From: Alphaproteobacteria bacterium
GTDB lineage: Bacteria; Pseudomonadota; Alphaproteobacteria; Micavibrionales; Micavibrionaceae
Length of the DNA stretch: 64,000 nucleotides
Reading direction: 5' to 3'
NCBI GenBank assembly: GCA_009995595.1
Contig: JAACPE010000002.1
Location: 186,001 to 250,000, forward strand
Part shown: positions 45,467-54,616 of the stretch, piece by piece
How positions within the stretch are numbered: the stretch's first letter is position 1
Layout of the letters: each line of letters opens with the position of its first letter
Notes under the pieces: model-generated
Databases searched by the model: none
What the model was told of the DNA's origin: nothing
What the model saw: the letters and a program-made list of their open reading frames with translations, nothing else
Program-made: the position numbers and the translations under genes

Positions 45467-45790
45467 TTAAATAACGCTGTTCAGCCAGGCGCTCAGGTTA
45501 GATTTTGACATGCCGCCCACTTTTGTCTCAATGGGCTGTCCATCTTTAAAGATAATAAGTGTTGGAATACCGCGTACACCATATTTGGTTGGCGCGAGAG
45601 GGCTTTCGTCAATATTCACCTTAACAACCTTCATCTTATCACTCATTTCTATGGCGACTTCGTCAACAATTGGCGATAATGCCTTGCAAGGACCACACCA
45701 TTCTGCCCAAAAATCAACCATTACAGGCCCATCAGCGCCTAAAACTTCTTTTTCGAAATTAGCATCAGAAACTTGCACGCTCGTCATCAT
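45467..45790 (-). CDS. trxA: Thioredoxin
   Basis: A 107-residue classical thioredoxin with the W-C-G-P-C-K active site near residue 31, F-W-A-E before it, and the cis-proline in G-I-P-T-L. It keeps cytoplasmic thiols reduced and serves as electron donor to reductases. It lies downstream of addA with a 116-base gap. Confidence 0.96.
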   Translation of the reverse strand: MMTSVQVSDANFEKEVLGADGPVMVDFWAEWCGPCKALSPIVDEVAIEMSDKMKVVKVNIDESPLAPTKYGVRGIPTLIIFKDGQPIETKVGGMSKSNLSAWLNSVI

Positions 45791-45906
45791 CTTTATCCTT
45801 ATATCGCATGTTACTATTACAATTTTATTCGTCTCAATGATTAAAATTGTTACATCAGATTAAATGATTTTAAGGAGCAGTCAAACAAAACCCTTGTATA
45901 TGCGGT

Positions 45907-48900
45907 TTACAAAACATCAAGTGGCATTAGATGTGGCCCATCCGTCCATAACAACGCTGTTTTAACCTCTTTATCAGGATATATCTTGAGCAGGGCCTTT
46001 GCGTATGCTTTAAGCTGATTATAATACAGGACAGGAACATCTTTTGGGTCTTTTGGCGGCGGCCTATTTGTTTTGTAATCAATAATCATAATAGTTGTAT
46101 CGGTCACAAGAAGGCGATCAATTTGCCCAGAAATAAGGATTTTATCATCAAGCATACCCGTCACAGATACCTCTGCCATTGATCCAATTCCAAATATGGG
46201 TGAAAATTCTGGATGATGTAAAATAGTAAGGGTTTCTTGAATGATACTGCGCTGAACCTCTTGAGTAAATTGATGACTGGCTTTTGCAACATAATCTAAT
46301 GCTCTTTGTTCCCACATTTCGGGATCGATGTCAGGTAAAAGCTGTAATAACCTATGCGTCACATTACCACGTATAAAGCGCTGATTGTCCTGGCTCCCTA
46401 ATGGCGATAATACAGTGACTTCGGGGACGGACGGGCGCGAAGGAACAAGAGGGCGCGGCGGCGCTGGTTCTTGCGGTATAGATTCAAAAAGCCATGATGG
46501 AATATCATAATCACTTTTATCTATAAAATTATTTTGTTTGGATTTTTTATCAGCATTGAGCGCCGTATTTTCTGTTGTAAAACGTCTTATTGGCTGTTCA
46601 ATATCATTAATATAAATTTCTTCGATACCGTCCATCTCATTAAAGGCATTTTCTATGTAATGATACCAACTGTCATCCAAAGGTTTTTTCGATCCGACAT
46701 GGCCACCAATGTAAAGCCGGCTTTCTGCCCGTGTTAAGGCAACATAAAGAAGACGTTTATATTCTTCCTCTGCTCGCAGTTTAACTGTCTCAATCGCCTT
46801 TAAGCAATAACTAGGGGCATCATTTATGCGCGGTATAAAAAATGGTAAATCATATTTTGAACGATCTGGCCAAATAATTTTATCTGTAATAATAGAAGAG
46901 CTAACACGTATGGTGTCCGGTAAAATAACAATAGGTGCTTGTAAGCCTTTGGCGCCATGTACAGTCATAATCCGAACAGCCTTTCCAGCTTCTTCCATTT
47001 CACGCTTGATGACTGTTTTATCGCTTTGCTGGCTATGCACAAAACCTTGGAGGCTTGGTGCATTATCAAGCTCATAATGAAGCGCTAGGTTTAAAAACTC
47101 ATTAACTGGATCAAGACATTCCTGCCCAAGTCGATACTGCAACGCCTTAAGTCCACTTTTATTTTTAAGCGGGCATGCGCGTTGTAAAATTGTGTTGAAG
47201 AAAGAATAAGGTGATTTTTGTCCGCTCTGGGCTATTAAGTTATTAAGCCATTCTAAGAGTGGTTTGTCATGACATTTATCACGTAGGGATTGCCACAGAG
47301 TTGATTGGCGTTCATACGCATAATCAAAAAGTATGTCATCATCCCACCCTATGAAAGGCGACTTTAAAAGACAGGCAAGGTTTAAATCATCATCAGGGAG
47401 AAGGGCGAATTGCGCGGCGCTTAATAAGTCTTGAACGCTGAGTTCATCATTGATCGTCATACGATCAACCCCGCTAACGGGGATGCAATTTGTTTTAAGT
47501 GCTTTTACAAGCTGACCAACAAAGGCATTACGGGCCCGAACCAAAATCATAATATCGCCAGCTTCAATAGGTCTATCATGCGACTCTAGCGGCTCTTTGG
47601 CGTCAAGCCACCCCTTGATCGTTTGAGCAATATGATTGGCGTGCATCACGGCGCCTGATTGGGTATCTTGTACTGTTATTGGAGGATCCCAAGGGTGGAT
47701 AGGCTCTTTTTCCTCGGTTTTAAATAAAGGCCAAAGCTCGACAAGGCCTGGCTGCCCTGTCCTAAAGGCCTTATGTGGCAAAATGTTTTCGCCGAGACCA
47801 TTTCTCATCGCGTCATTTTGAAAAACCTTATCGACTAAATCAAGAACACACGAAACACTGCGAAATGAAATATTGATATCAACAGGGTCAAATATTTTTT
47901 TGGCATGATTTATTTTTTCCTGAAACCAACGCCGCAAAATATTAAATTTTTCGGGAGAGGCCCTGCGGAAACTAAAAATTGATTGCTTTTCATCGCCAAC
48001 AACAAAAATAGTACGGTCATTATCCGCAGCATTCTCACCATCAAAAAAATCATATGTTAAAAGCTGGATAATTTCCCATTGCTCTGGATTTGTGTCTTGC
48101 GCTTCATCAACAAGAATATGGTCAATGCCTTGGTCAAGCTTGAAACGCACCCATGGGGCAACATCTTCCTGTGCCATATTCATGGATTGTCCTTTTAAAA
48201 GCTTTAGTGTCTTTAAGATCTGATCGTCAAAATCTAGAGCATTATTCTTTTCTTTTATAAGTTGGTATTCATCTAGTAAATGCTGGGCAATAATAAATAA
48301 ATCACGTGTAGCCGCCGCGCACTTAATAGACTTAAGTTTATCATCAAAATCAACTATCAGATTTGCTTCCGCTAAAAGGATGTCAGGAACATCAGGATCA
48401 AGTTTTGTAACGCCTGCTGTACAAAGTTTAGATCGTATTTTATCTTGCGTAGTAAAAAAGAGGAGGCGATAGGCGGGATAGTTTTTTATACGCGCTTTAA
48501 TATCATTTTCGAGCCATGATTGTAGCGCAATCCCCATAGGTTGATCGGATTTTTCTGTGCCGTTGGCAAGGGCTTTGCAAGCTTGATAAAGCAAGCTTTC
48601 CTGCTCTGTAGTAAGCGCACAAAAATCAAAAAAAGCCTGATCAATACTCAGCATTGGGTCAATACCAAGGGATGTGCATAAATTCGTATGAATGCCGTCT
48701 GCATCAAAGTATTTGTTAAATAACTGTTCTATTTGATATCGCTCATTACAGAGCGTTTGTAATATATTATCTAATTGATCTTCATTCATCATTTCAGAAA
48801 ATGAGTGAATTGCTTGGGCAAGAGGCGAGGACTTATCTGATAAGACCTGCTTCGTCATATTTTGATATGCCCTTTTAAGATACCGTGATGATTCATCATC

Positions 48901-49398
48901 TTCCAAGGCGACAAATTGTGGTGAAATACCTGCCTCCAGAGGAAAGCGACTAAGAACAGACTGACAAAAGGAATTGATTGTCATGATCTTAAGGCCGCCA
49001 GGTGTGTCTGTCACTTCTGCGAATAAACGTCTTGCGGCATTTAAGTCTTTTTGATTTGGGGGGCGCAACAATAATTTCTCTAAAGCATTTTTCAAATCGT
49101 CATCATCGGCAATAACCCACTCACTCAGCTTATTTTGAATTCGAACCGCCATCTCACTCGCGCCTGCTTTAGTAAAGGTAAGTGCCAAAATCTTATTTGC
49201 TTGTGTTCGAATGACGCCATTTTTATCAGGCAATAGAAGGCGCAACATACGCTCAGTCAGTACCTTAGTTTTGCCAGACCCTGCCGACGCACTTACCCAT
49301 GATGAGGCATCAGGTGATGAGGCGCGCGATTGTAAAACATTTGGGTCAATGTCCCTATCGTGATCTAAAGCGAGCGTAAGGCGTTTATCTGAGGTCAT
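45907..49398 (-). CDS. addA: Double-strand break repair helicase-nuclease AddA
   Basis: A 1163-residue UvrD-like helicase. Walker A is S-A-G-S-G-K-T near residue 40, Walker B D-E-A-Q-D-T, helicase motif III G-D-E-K-Q-S-I-F-S-F-R, and motifs V/VI V-H-G-A-K-G-L-Q-A-P and V-A-L-T-R-A. The C-terminal PD-(D/E)xK nuclease has I-D-Y-K-T-N-R. With AddB it resects DNA ends for RecA loading, the alphaproteobacterial counterpart of RecBCD. Its start overlaps the addB stop by one base. Confidence 0.95.
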   Translation of the reverse strand: MTSDKRLTLALDHDRDIDPNVLQSRASSPDASSWVSASAGSGKTKVLTERMLRLLLPDKNGVIRTQANKILALTFTKAGASEMAVRIQNKLSEWVIADDDDLKNALEKLLLRPPNQKDLNAARRLFAEVTDTPGGLKIMTINSFCQSVLSRFPLEAGISPQFVALEDDESSRYLKRAYQNMTKQVLSDKSSPLAQAIHSFSEMMNEDQLDNILQTLCNERYQIEQLFNKYFDADGIHTNLCTSLGIDPMLSIDQAFFDFCALTTEQESLLYQACKALANGTEKSDQPMGIALQSWLENDIKARIKNYPAYRLLFFTTQDKIRSKLCTAGVTKLDPDVPDILLAEANLIVDFDDKLKSIKCAAATRDLFIIAQHLLDEYQLIKEKNNALDFDDQILKTLKLLKGQSMNMAQEDVAPWVRFKLDQGIDHILVDEAQDTNPEQWEIIQLLTYDFFDGENAADNDRTIFVVGDEKQSIFSFRRASPEKFNILRRWFQEKINHAKKIFDPVDINISFRSVSCVLDLVDKVFQNDAMRNGLGENILPHKAFRTGQPGLVELWPLFKTEEKEPIHPWDPPITVQDTQSGAVMHANHIAQTIKGWLDAKEPLESHDRPIEAGDIMILVRARNAFVGQLVKALKTNCIPVSGVDRMTINDELSVQDLLSAAQFALLPDDDLNLACLLKSPFIGWDDDILFDYAYERQSTLWQSLRDKCHDKPLLEWLNNLIAQSGQKSPYSFFNTILQRACPLKNKSGLKALQYRLGQECLDPVNEFLNLALHYELDNAPSLQGFVHSQQSDKTVIKREMEEAGKAVRIMTVHGAKGLQAPIVILPDTIRVSSSIITDKIIWPDRSKYDLPFFIPRINDAPSYCLKAIETVKLRAEEEYKRLLYVALTRAESRLYIGGHVGSKKPLDDSWYHYIENAFNEMDGIEEIYINDIEQPIRRFTTENTALNADKKSKQNNFIDKSDYDIPSWLFESIPQEPAPPRPLVPSRPSVPEVTVLSPLGSQDNQRFIRGNVTHRLLQLLPDIDPEMWEQRALDYVAKASHQFTQEVQRSIIQETLTILHHPEFSPIFGIGSMAEVSVTGMLDDKILISGQIDRLLVTDTTIMIIDYKTNRPPPKDPKDVPVLYYNQLKAYAKALLKIYPDKEVKTALLWTDGPHLMPLDVL

Positions 49399-52358
49399 TA
49401 TGCTACATCCTCACTATCACCGAGAGCTGTCCATTCTTTAATACGTGCTAAATGCTCATAATCATTAAAGCGCGGCAGGTTATCTGTGCGCGGTATGCTG
49501 AGATAGGGTGTTTTTTGATCATTAAAGGCTTTTACTAAATTCTCTAACCCTATCAACGCATTTTCTTTAGCCTCTTGTAATTTCTTTGGGTCTTTAAGGG
49601 TAGTGACATCTCCCGCAGTCTCGCCGCCAGATAATTGCCAATAACTTAAGTTAAAAACACTGCCGTTCAGCCCATATTGATTAAACCCACCTTGCTCTAA
49701 AATCACGGCCTCTAGGGGGAGTTGCGGCGTTTTTCCATTGATCATGCCTGTAATTGAAAATTGCCCGCCTGATTTATAATCAATAATTGCATAGTGACCA
49801 AGTGGCGAGATATCAATACGGTCTGCACGTCCCTCAAGGGTGAACGGGGTTTCAAAATTAAAAACATGCCCTCCTTTTATTTCAAATTGATAGGGTCGCG
49901 CCGTATCTCGCCAGTTTATCTCGTGGTTAATAAGCCACTCCCCGATACGACGCAATCTTGGCGCCCAGCTCTGCCAGAGCAAAACTTGATTAGTCTTTAG
50001 GCATTCTTCTTCAGCAATAGAAATAAAACTCTTAATATCATCAAAACCAAGGTTAGTTTTATGTTTTTGCGTAAAACGCTCAAGAATTTTATGAAGAACG
50101 TTTCCTTTTTCAAGCGCACTCCATGGTTTTTCTAATGGATCAATTTTATTAAGTTTTAAAATTTTATAAGCATAAATGGCGTAAGGATCTTTTAGCCATG
50201 TTTCTATGCGTGTGACAGAGAGTTTGCTGGGGCGCGCTTTAAGCGGTGGCCTAGGTGATGGTCTTAAAACAGGAATCGTTTCAGCCTCGCTGTTAACGGC
50301 GTTTAAGTACGCCCCATACTGTGTTGAATGTTGTGTGTGAATTTTTAAATTCATCGCATGCGCGACAGTATCAAGTCGCTGTAGCCAGCGTGAAGGAACT
50401 GTCGGTGTTCCTTCATCTCGGTTAGAGCGTGTTAGGAAAACTTCAGGCGCACAAAATCCTTGTACAAAATCATGTGCAGACAGACCAATCGATTTTTCTG
50501 AGCTCGGCAAACCAAAATCATCACGCATAGGGCGGGACATCCATGGGTCATGACCCTGATCAGACGGCCATGTTCCCTCATTGAGGCCAGAGAGAATAAC
50601 ACGGTCTGTATGAAGAAGGCGTGCCTCTAGCTGCCCTAAAATCATAAGGCGTGGGTGCGTACCATAACGTGGGCGAACGGTTACGCCCTTCATTAAGTCA
50701 TTTAATATTGTAATATAATCATGACCAGTAACTGGAGGTAAAAGGGCAATATCCTCTTTAAGTGATGATAAAAATATAGACGCCGCCTCACCATCATCGC
50801 CGCCCCATAAGATTTTAGGATCGCAAAATTTCTCTAATAAAATAAGATGTTCTTGTAAAACCTCATCAAACATCAAATCAGGTTTTTGTATTAAGGTTAA
50901 AAACTTTTCCATTTGATCTTCAAGAAAATGAATGAATTTTATCACAATAGGGTCGGGGTCTTTTTTATAAAGATCATCAACTATTTCTTGATGACGTAAA
51001 CGCAGACCAATAAATCCTCCTATCGGCTTAAGGCCGCGTAAAATATCTTTATCCAGCAAGCGCACTGTTTTTCTATAATTATCAAATTGTGCGTTCGAAG
51101 AAAGGCTATGCTTTAAAAAACAAAGCAAAGAGGCTGGTGATAAATTATCAAGGCAGCATTCCGCTGATAGACGGATAAACGATCCGATTGGAGTTTCTGA
51201 TAAAGGAATGCCAGCAGAATCATCAATATCAATATCCCATTTTTGGCAAATAGCCGTTACACGTTTAGCAAGCTGTCTGTCAGGAGTGATAAGCGCTGCT
51301 GTTTTTCCTGTTCCCTTGAGGGTTTCACGCAGAGCTATGGCAATCAGGCTCGCTTCTTCTTGTGTATTTTCACAATCAAAGCGGTAGATATTCTCAATAT
51401 AACTTTTTTCTTTATTTTGCTCGTTGATCAGGGCTCGCCACTGCCCTGTATGATTGGCGGGTAGCATAACATCAGAGATTAGTTTTTCGCGCGTGGTCTT
51501 GGCTGTCTCACAGTAAGGCCATAGTTGAACATCATGGCGATCGATCTCAATATATTCAATTAACTCTTTAATAGTGCTTTGCGGGTGGTTTTGTTCAATG
51601 CCCTGCCACGCATCTTCATTCATATAATGATCCAGTGCAGGTAAAATAATAGAACCTGTTGTTAAATGAGCAATTGTTTTTAATAGCCCACGCGTTGATG
51701 GGATGGAGCCTGTCGATCCTGCGGCAATGATGGGATGAGTTGGGTTATTTTCTGCCCAATGCGCGGTTAATATTTTAATTAATCTATTACGCCTATCGGC
51801 AGCATCAATCACCATTTCTTCTGCTAAAATTTTTGGCCAGTGGATAGTTAAAATTGATAAAAAATCGAGCGTTATTTGCCAATGACGTGCAAATTTTTCA
51901 CGATCAACAAGCATGGCTAATTGTCCGATATCAAGGTCTTCTGTATAAATCTGATCTAAAAGTTGCCCTAAACTGTTTGCTAGCCCCAAGTCTTGGGCAG
52001 GCCCCTTGCTAAAGCCTGGTAATCTACCAATAATTTGTGCAAGCAAAATGGTGCGCCTCATGGGACTAATAGCGGGGGGAAGGTCAAATGCACTTTGCGT
52101 AATTGCACTTATCCTAAGCTCATCTTCATCAATATCCCCCACAGGTTGAAGGCGCGGAAGCAAGAGCGGCTTTCCATTTGTGCATCTTAAAAAAGCATCA
52201 CGGACAATACGGCATGCGCGGCGTGTTGGAAGTAATATAAGATAAGATGCTAATCTTTCAGGTGTCTCTTTTTCTTGCTCGAGTAAGCCATATGCAAGAG
52301 CATCTGCAAATGAATAGCGCGGCGGTATAGTGTAAACGGTCGCGCCATTATTGGTCAT
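49398..52358 (-). CDS. addB: Double-strand break repair protein AddB
   Basis: A 986-residue protein of the alphaproteobacterial AddB type. An inactivated helicase-like N-terminal part (L-L-P-T-R-R-A-C-R) is followed by a C-terminal nuclease domain with G-N-V-L-H-K-I-L-E and the catalytic I-I-D-Y-K-S-G. It partners AddA. It overlaps the upstream nucleotidyltransferase gene by 11 bases, so tsaE, the transferase, addB and addA form one compact operon. Confidence 0.94.
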   Translation of the reverse strand: MTNNGATVYTIPPRYSFADALAYGLLEQEKETPERLASYLILLPTRRACRIVRDAFLRCTNGKPLLLPRLQPVGDIDEDELRISAITQSAFDLPPAISPMRRTILLAQIIGRLPGFSKGPAQDLGLANSLGQLLDQIYTEDLDIGQLAMLVDREKFARHWQITLDFLSILTIHWPKILAEEMVIDAADRRNRLIKILTAHWAENNPTHPIIAAGSTGSIPSTRGLLKTIAHLTTGSIILPALDHYMNEDAWQGIEQNHPQSTIKELIEYIEIDRHDVQLWPYCETAKTTREKLISDVMLPANHTGQWRALINEQNKEKSYIENIYRFDCENTQEEASLIAIALRETLKGTGKTAALITPDRQLAKRVTAICQKWDIDIDDSAGIPLSETPIGSFIRLSAECCLDNLSPASLLCFLKHSLSSNAQFDNYRKTVRLLDKDILRGLKPIGGFIGLRLRHQEIVDDLYKKDPDPIVIKFIHFLEDQMEKFLTLIQKPDLMFDEVLQEHLILLEKFCDPKILWGGDDGEAASIFLSSLKEDIALLPPVTGHDYITILNDLMKGVTVRPRYGTHPRLMILGQLEARLLHTDRVILSGLNEGTWPSDQGHDPWMSRPMRDDFGLPSSEKSIGLSAHDFVQGFCAPEVFLTRSNRDEGTPTVPSRWLQRLDTVAHAMNLKIHTQHSTQYGAYLNAVNSEAETIPVLRPSPRPPLKARPSKLSVTRIETWLKDPYAIYAYKILKLNKIDPLEKPWSALEKGNVLHKILERFTQKHKTNLGFDDIKSFISIAEEECLKTNQVLLWQSWAPRLRRIGEWLINHEINWRDTARPYQFEIKGGHVFNFETPFTLEGRADRIDISPLGHYAIIDYKSGGQFSITGMINGKTPQLPLEAVILEQGGFNQYGLNGSVFNLSYWQLSGGETAGDVTTLKDPKKLQEAKENALIGLENLVKAFNDQKTPYLSIPRTDNLPRFNDYEHLARIKEWTALGDSEDVA

Positions 52359-53076
52359 AATGTATACTCTTTAAGTACGAGTTTACTGATTTTAAATCAT
52401 CTGGCGTACTAATATGGTGCCATTCACCTTCATGCACTATACCATAAAGTGTTTGGTTTTTTTCTGCACGGTCCATAATCTCTAAATAGGAAAAGGCTCC
52501 ATCAGGGGTCTTCTCGAATAGATTAGGTTTGGAAATGCGGACACCCGTAAACATATACGCACCTGATCCGTCTGGTGTTCGCGTGGCCTGTCCGTGAATA
52601 TCTATATTATAATCACCAACTCCTTGTGTTAGCTTCATTTTGGTAACAGGCTGCAATAACATAAGGATATCCATCTTATCAGAATCCCATGAATTTTCTA
52701 ACCTTTGGAGTGCTGTCCCATTATCTCCCTCAATCCAAAAAGCATCACCATTAATAAGAAAAAAAGGGTTTTGATCTAAAAGAGGAAGTGCTTTTTTAAC
52801 ACCGCCCCCTGTCTCTAAAACTATGTTCTCTTCTGAGAAAATAATTTTTTGTGTCTTTGTGCCTATAATATTTTTTCTTATGATATCGCCCAGATAAAAT
52901 AAATTTATTACAGTTTTAGAAATACCATGATTGTCTAGCTTTTGTATGATGTGCTCTATGATTGGACGATCGCCTAATTTCACCATCGGTTTTGGAAGTG
53001 TATCTGTATACGGACGTAAACGTGTTCCTTTACCTGCTGCTAAAATAAAAGCAGTATCTATTTTTTCTTTAAGCAT
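52348..53076 (-). CDS. Nucleotidyltransferase, MurNAc-1-phosphate uridylyltransferase (MurU) type
   Basis: A sugar-phosphate nucleotidyltransferase of about 242 residues. The N-terminal signature is A-F-I-L-A-A-G-K-G-T-R-L-R-P with K-P-M-V near residue 35, and I-N-G-D-A-F-W holds the metal-binding Asp. The start at 53076 overlaps the tsaE stop by a few bases; an in-frame upstream ATG at 53115 lies inside tsaE and is less likely. MurU activates recycled MurNAc-1-phosphate to UDP-MurNAc. The amgK-like kinase often found beside it is not next to it here. Confidence 0.85.
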   Translation of the reverse strand: MLKEKIDTAFILAAGKGTRLRPYTDTLPKPMVKLGDRPIIEHIIQKLDNHGISKTVINLFYLGDIIRKNIIGTKTQKIIFSEENIVLETGGGVKKALPLLDQNPFFLINGDAFWIEGDNGTALQRLENSWDSDKMDILMLLQPVTKMKLTQGVGDYNIDIHGQATRTPDGSGAYMFTGVRISKPNLFEKTPDGAFSYLEIMDRAEKNQTLYGIVHEGEWHHISTPDDLKSVNSYLKSIHYDQ

Positions 53077-53506
53077 GATCACAAACCTTGTCAATTTTGA
53101 AGACACGCACATCATTATTTACAATTGATATTGAAATATCATAGCGGCTTACAGGAATAAGTGAGCCTAGTCTTGCCGGCCATTCGACGATAGTGATCCC
53201 AGATGAAAGCGCTTCTTCCCAGCCGAGTTCAAACACATCTTCGGGATCATTGAGGCGATAGAGGTCAAAATGCCATATCGCGGTTTCATTTTTTTCATAG
53301 AGCTGCACTAGGGTAAAAGTGGGGCTCGGAACTTCTGCTTCATAACCCAAATATGATCTAATAAGGGCGCGTGAAAATGCCGTTTTACCTGCCCCCATCT
53401 CGCCATGCAGACATAGAACATCGCCACAGCCTAAGATTTTGGCAAATTCTTGAGCTAAATCTGCAGTCTGGTCTTCACTGTTTGAGGTAAAGGTTGGGGG
53501 AATCAT
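53069..53506 (-). CDS. tsaE: tRNA threonylcarbamoyladenosine biosynthesis ATPase TsaE
   Basis: A P-loop ATPase of about 145 residues from the ATG at 53506; the frame stays open up to 53605 with another ATG at 53557, but those starts exceed the family length and approach the divergent gene at 53594. Walker A is G-E-M-G-A-G-K-T, then a conserved S-P-T-F-T-L-V and W-H-F-D-L-Y-R. TsaE drives the TsaBD complex that makes t6A37 in tRNAs. First gene of the tsaE-murU-addB-addA run. Confidence 0.93.
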   Translation of the reverse strand: MIPPTFTSNSEDQTADLAQEFAKILGCGDVLCLHGEMGAGKTAFSRALIRSYLGYEAEVPSPTFTLVQLYEKNETAIWHFDLYRLNDPEDVFELGWEEALSSGITIVEWPARLGSLIPVSRYDISISIVNNDVRVFKIDKVCDHA

Positions 53507-53593
53507 GCTTTTCGCTTTAATAATACGGCTCTTTTCTTTATAAATCCTAGTATTCATAGCATGTTTTATTGAAAAAGAGAGTGCGAAACCCCG

Positions 53594-54607
53594 ATGCAGC
53601 CACAATATACTGACATAAAAGACGTTGCTATTATTGGCGCAGGGCCGGTCGGTCTATTTGCCGTCTTTCAATGTGGCATGTTAGGGTTATCATGTACCGT
53701 TATTGATAGCCTTGAAGAGATTGGGGGACAATGTACCGCGCTCTATCCAGAAAAGCCCATATACGATATTCCCGCCTATCCCGAGGTCATGGCCGCGAAT
53801 CTTATTAAAAACCTAGAAGCACAGGCGGCACCTTTTAATCCTATTTACATCCTGAATAACAAGATAGTTTCTTTAAGCAATGATAATGGCTTATGGATTT
53901 TAAAAACGGATAAAAATATTACAATTCATGCGAAAAAAATAATTATTGCTGCTGGAGGGGGCGCTTTTGGGCCGAACAGACCCCCTTTAGCTGGCATTGA
54001 TAGTTATGAGGGCGCATCCGTCTTTTACATGGTGCGTAACAAGGCTGATTTTAAAGATAGAAATATTGTCATTGCGGGCGGCGGCGATAGCGCGGTGGAT
54101 TGGGCGATAGCCCTAAGTGATATAGCAAAAAGCGTTCATTTGGTTCATCGTCGTGACAAATTTCGTGCTTCTCCTGATAGTGTCCGCCGGTTGAATGATC
54201 TTGCAAAAGAGGGATTTATCACTATTGATACTCCCTATCAATTAAAGGAATTGATTGGAGATGGTACAACACTAAAAGCCATACGTATTTCCAACAAAGA
54301 AGGTGAAAAAGACATACAAGCAGATATTTTACTTCCTTTCTATGGTCTGTCAATGGAGCTTGGCCCTATTAAAGAGTGGTGTTTAGATTTATATGACTCC
54401 TATATCGTTGTGAATCCAACAACGCTCATGACAAATGTTTCTGGAATATACGCTATAGGCGACATAGTGTCTTATGATAATAAGTTAAAACTGATTCTAA
54501 CAGGGTTTTCTGAGGCCGCTATGGCCGCCCATTCAATATATAGGGAAATATATCCTGATAAAGAGCTTCATTTTGAATATTCAACTACAAAAGGTATTCC
54601 AGCCTGA
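53594..54607 (+). CDS. Ferredoxin/flavodoxin-NADP+ reductase, TrxR-like type
   Basis: A 337-residue flavoprotein of the YumC/Rhodopseudomonas-type FNR2 group. FAD motif I-I-G-A-G-P-V-G-L-F near residue 15, G-G-Q-C-T-A-L-Y-P-E-K near 45, NADPH motif I-A-G-G-G-D-S-A-V-D near 160, and Y-A-I-G-D-I near 290. No CxxC disulfide is present, unlike thioredoxin reductase. It moves electrons between NADPH and ferredoxin or flavodoxin. It lies on the opposite strand between tsaE and divL. Confidence 0.92.
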   Translation: MQPQYTDIKDVAIIGAGPVGLFAVFQCGMLGLSCTVIDSLEEIGGQCTALYPEKPIYDIPAYPEVMAANLIKNLEAQAAPFNPIYILNNKIVSLSNDNGLWILKTDKNITIHAKKIIIAAGGGAFGPNRPPLAGIDSYEGASVFYMVRNKADFKDRNIVIAGGGDSAVDWAIALSDIAKSVHLVHRRDKFRASPDSVRRLNDLAKEGFITIDTPYQLKELIGDGTTLKAIRISNKEGEKDIQADILLPFYGLSMELGPIKEWCLDLYDSYIVVNPTTLMTNVSGIYAIGDIVSYDNKLKLILTGFSEAAMAAHSIYREIYPDKELHFEYSTTKGIPA

Positions 54608-54616
54608 TAAACTGAT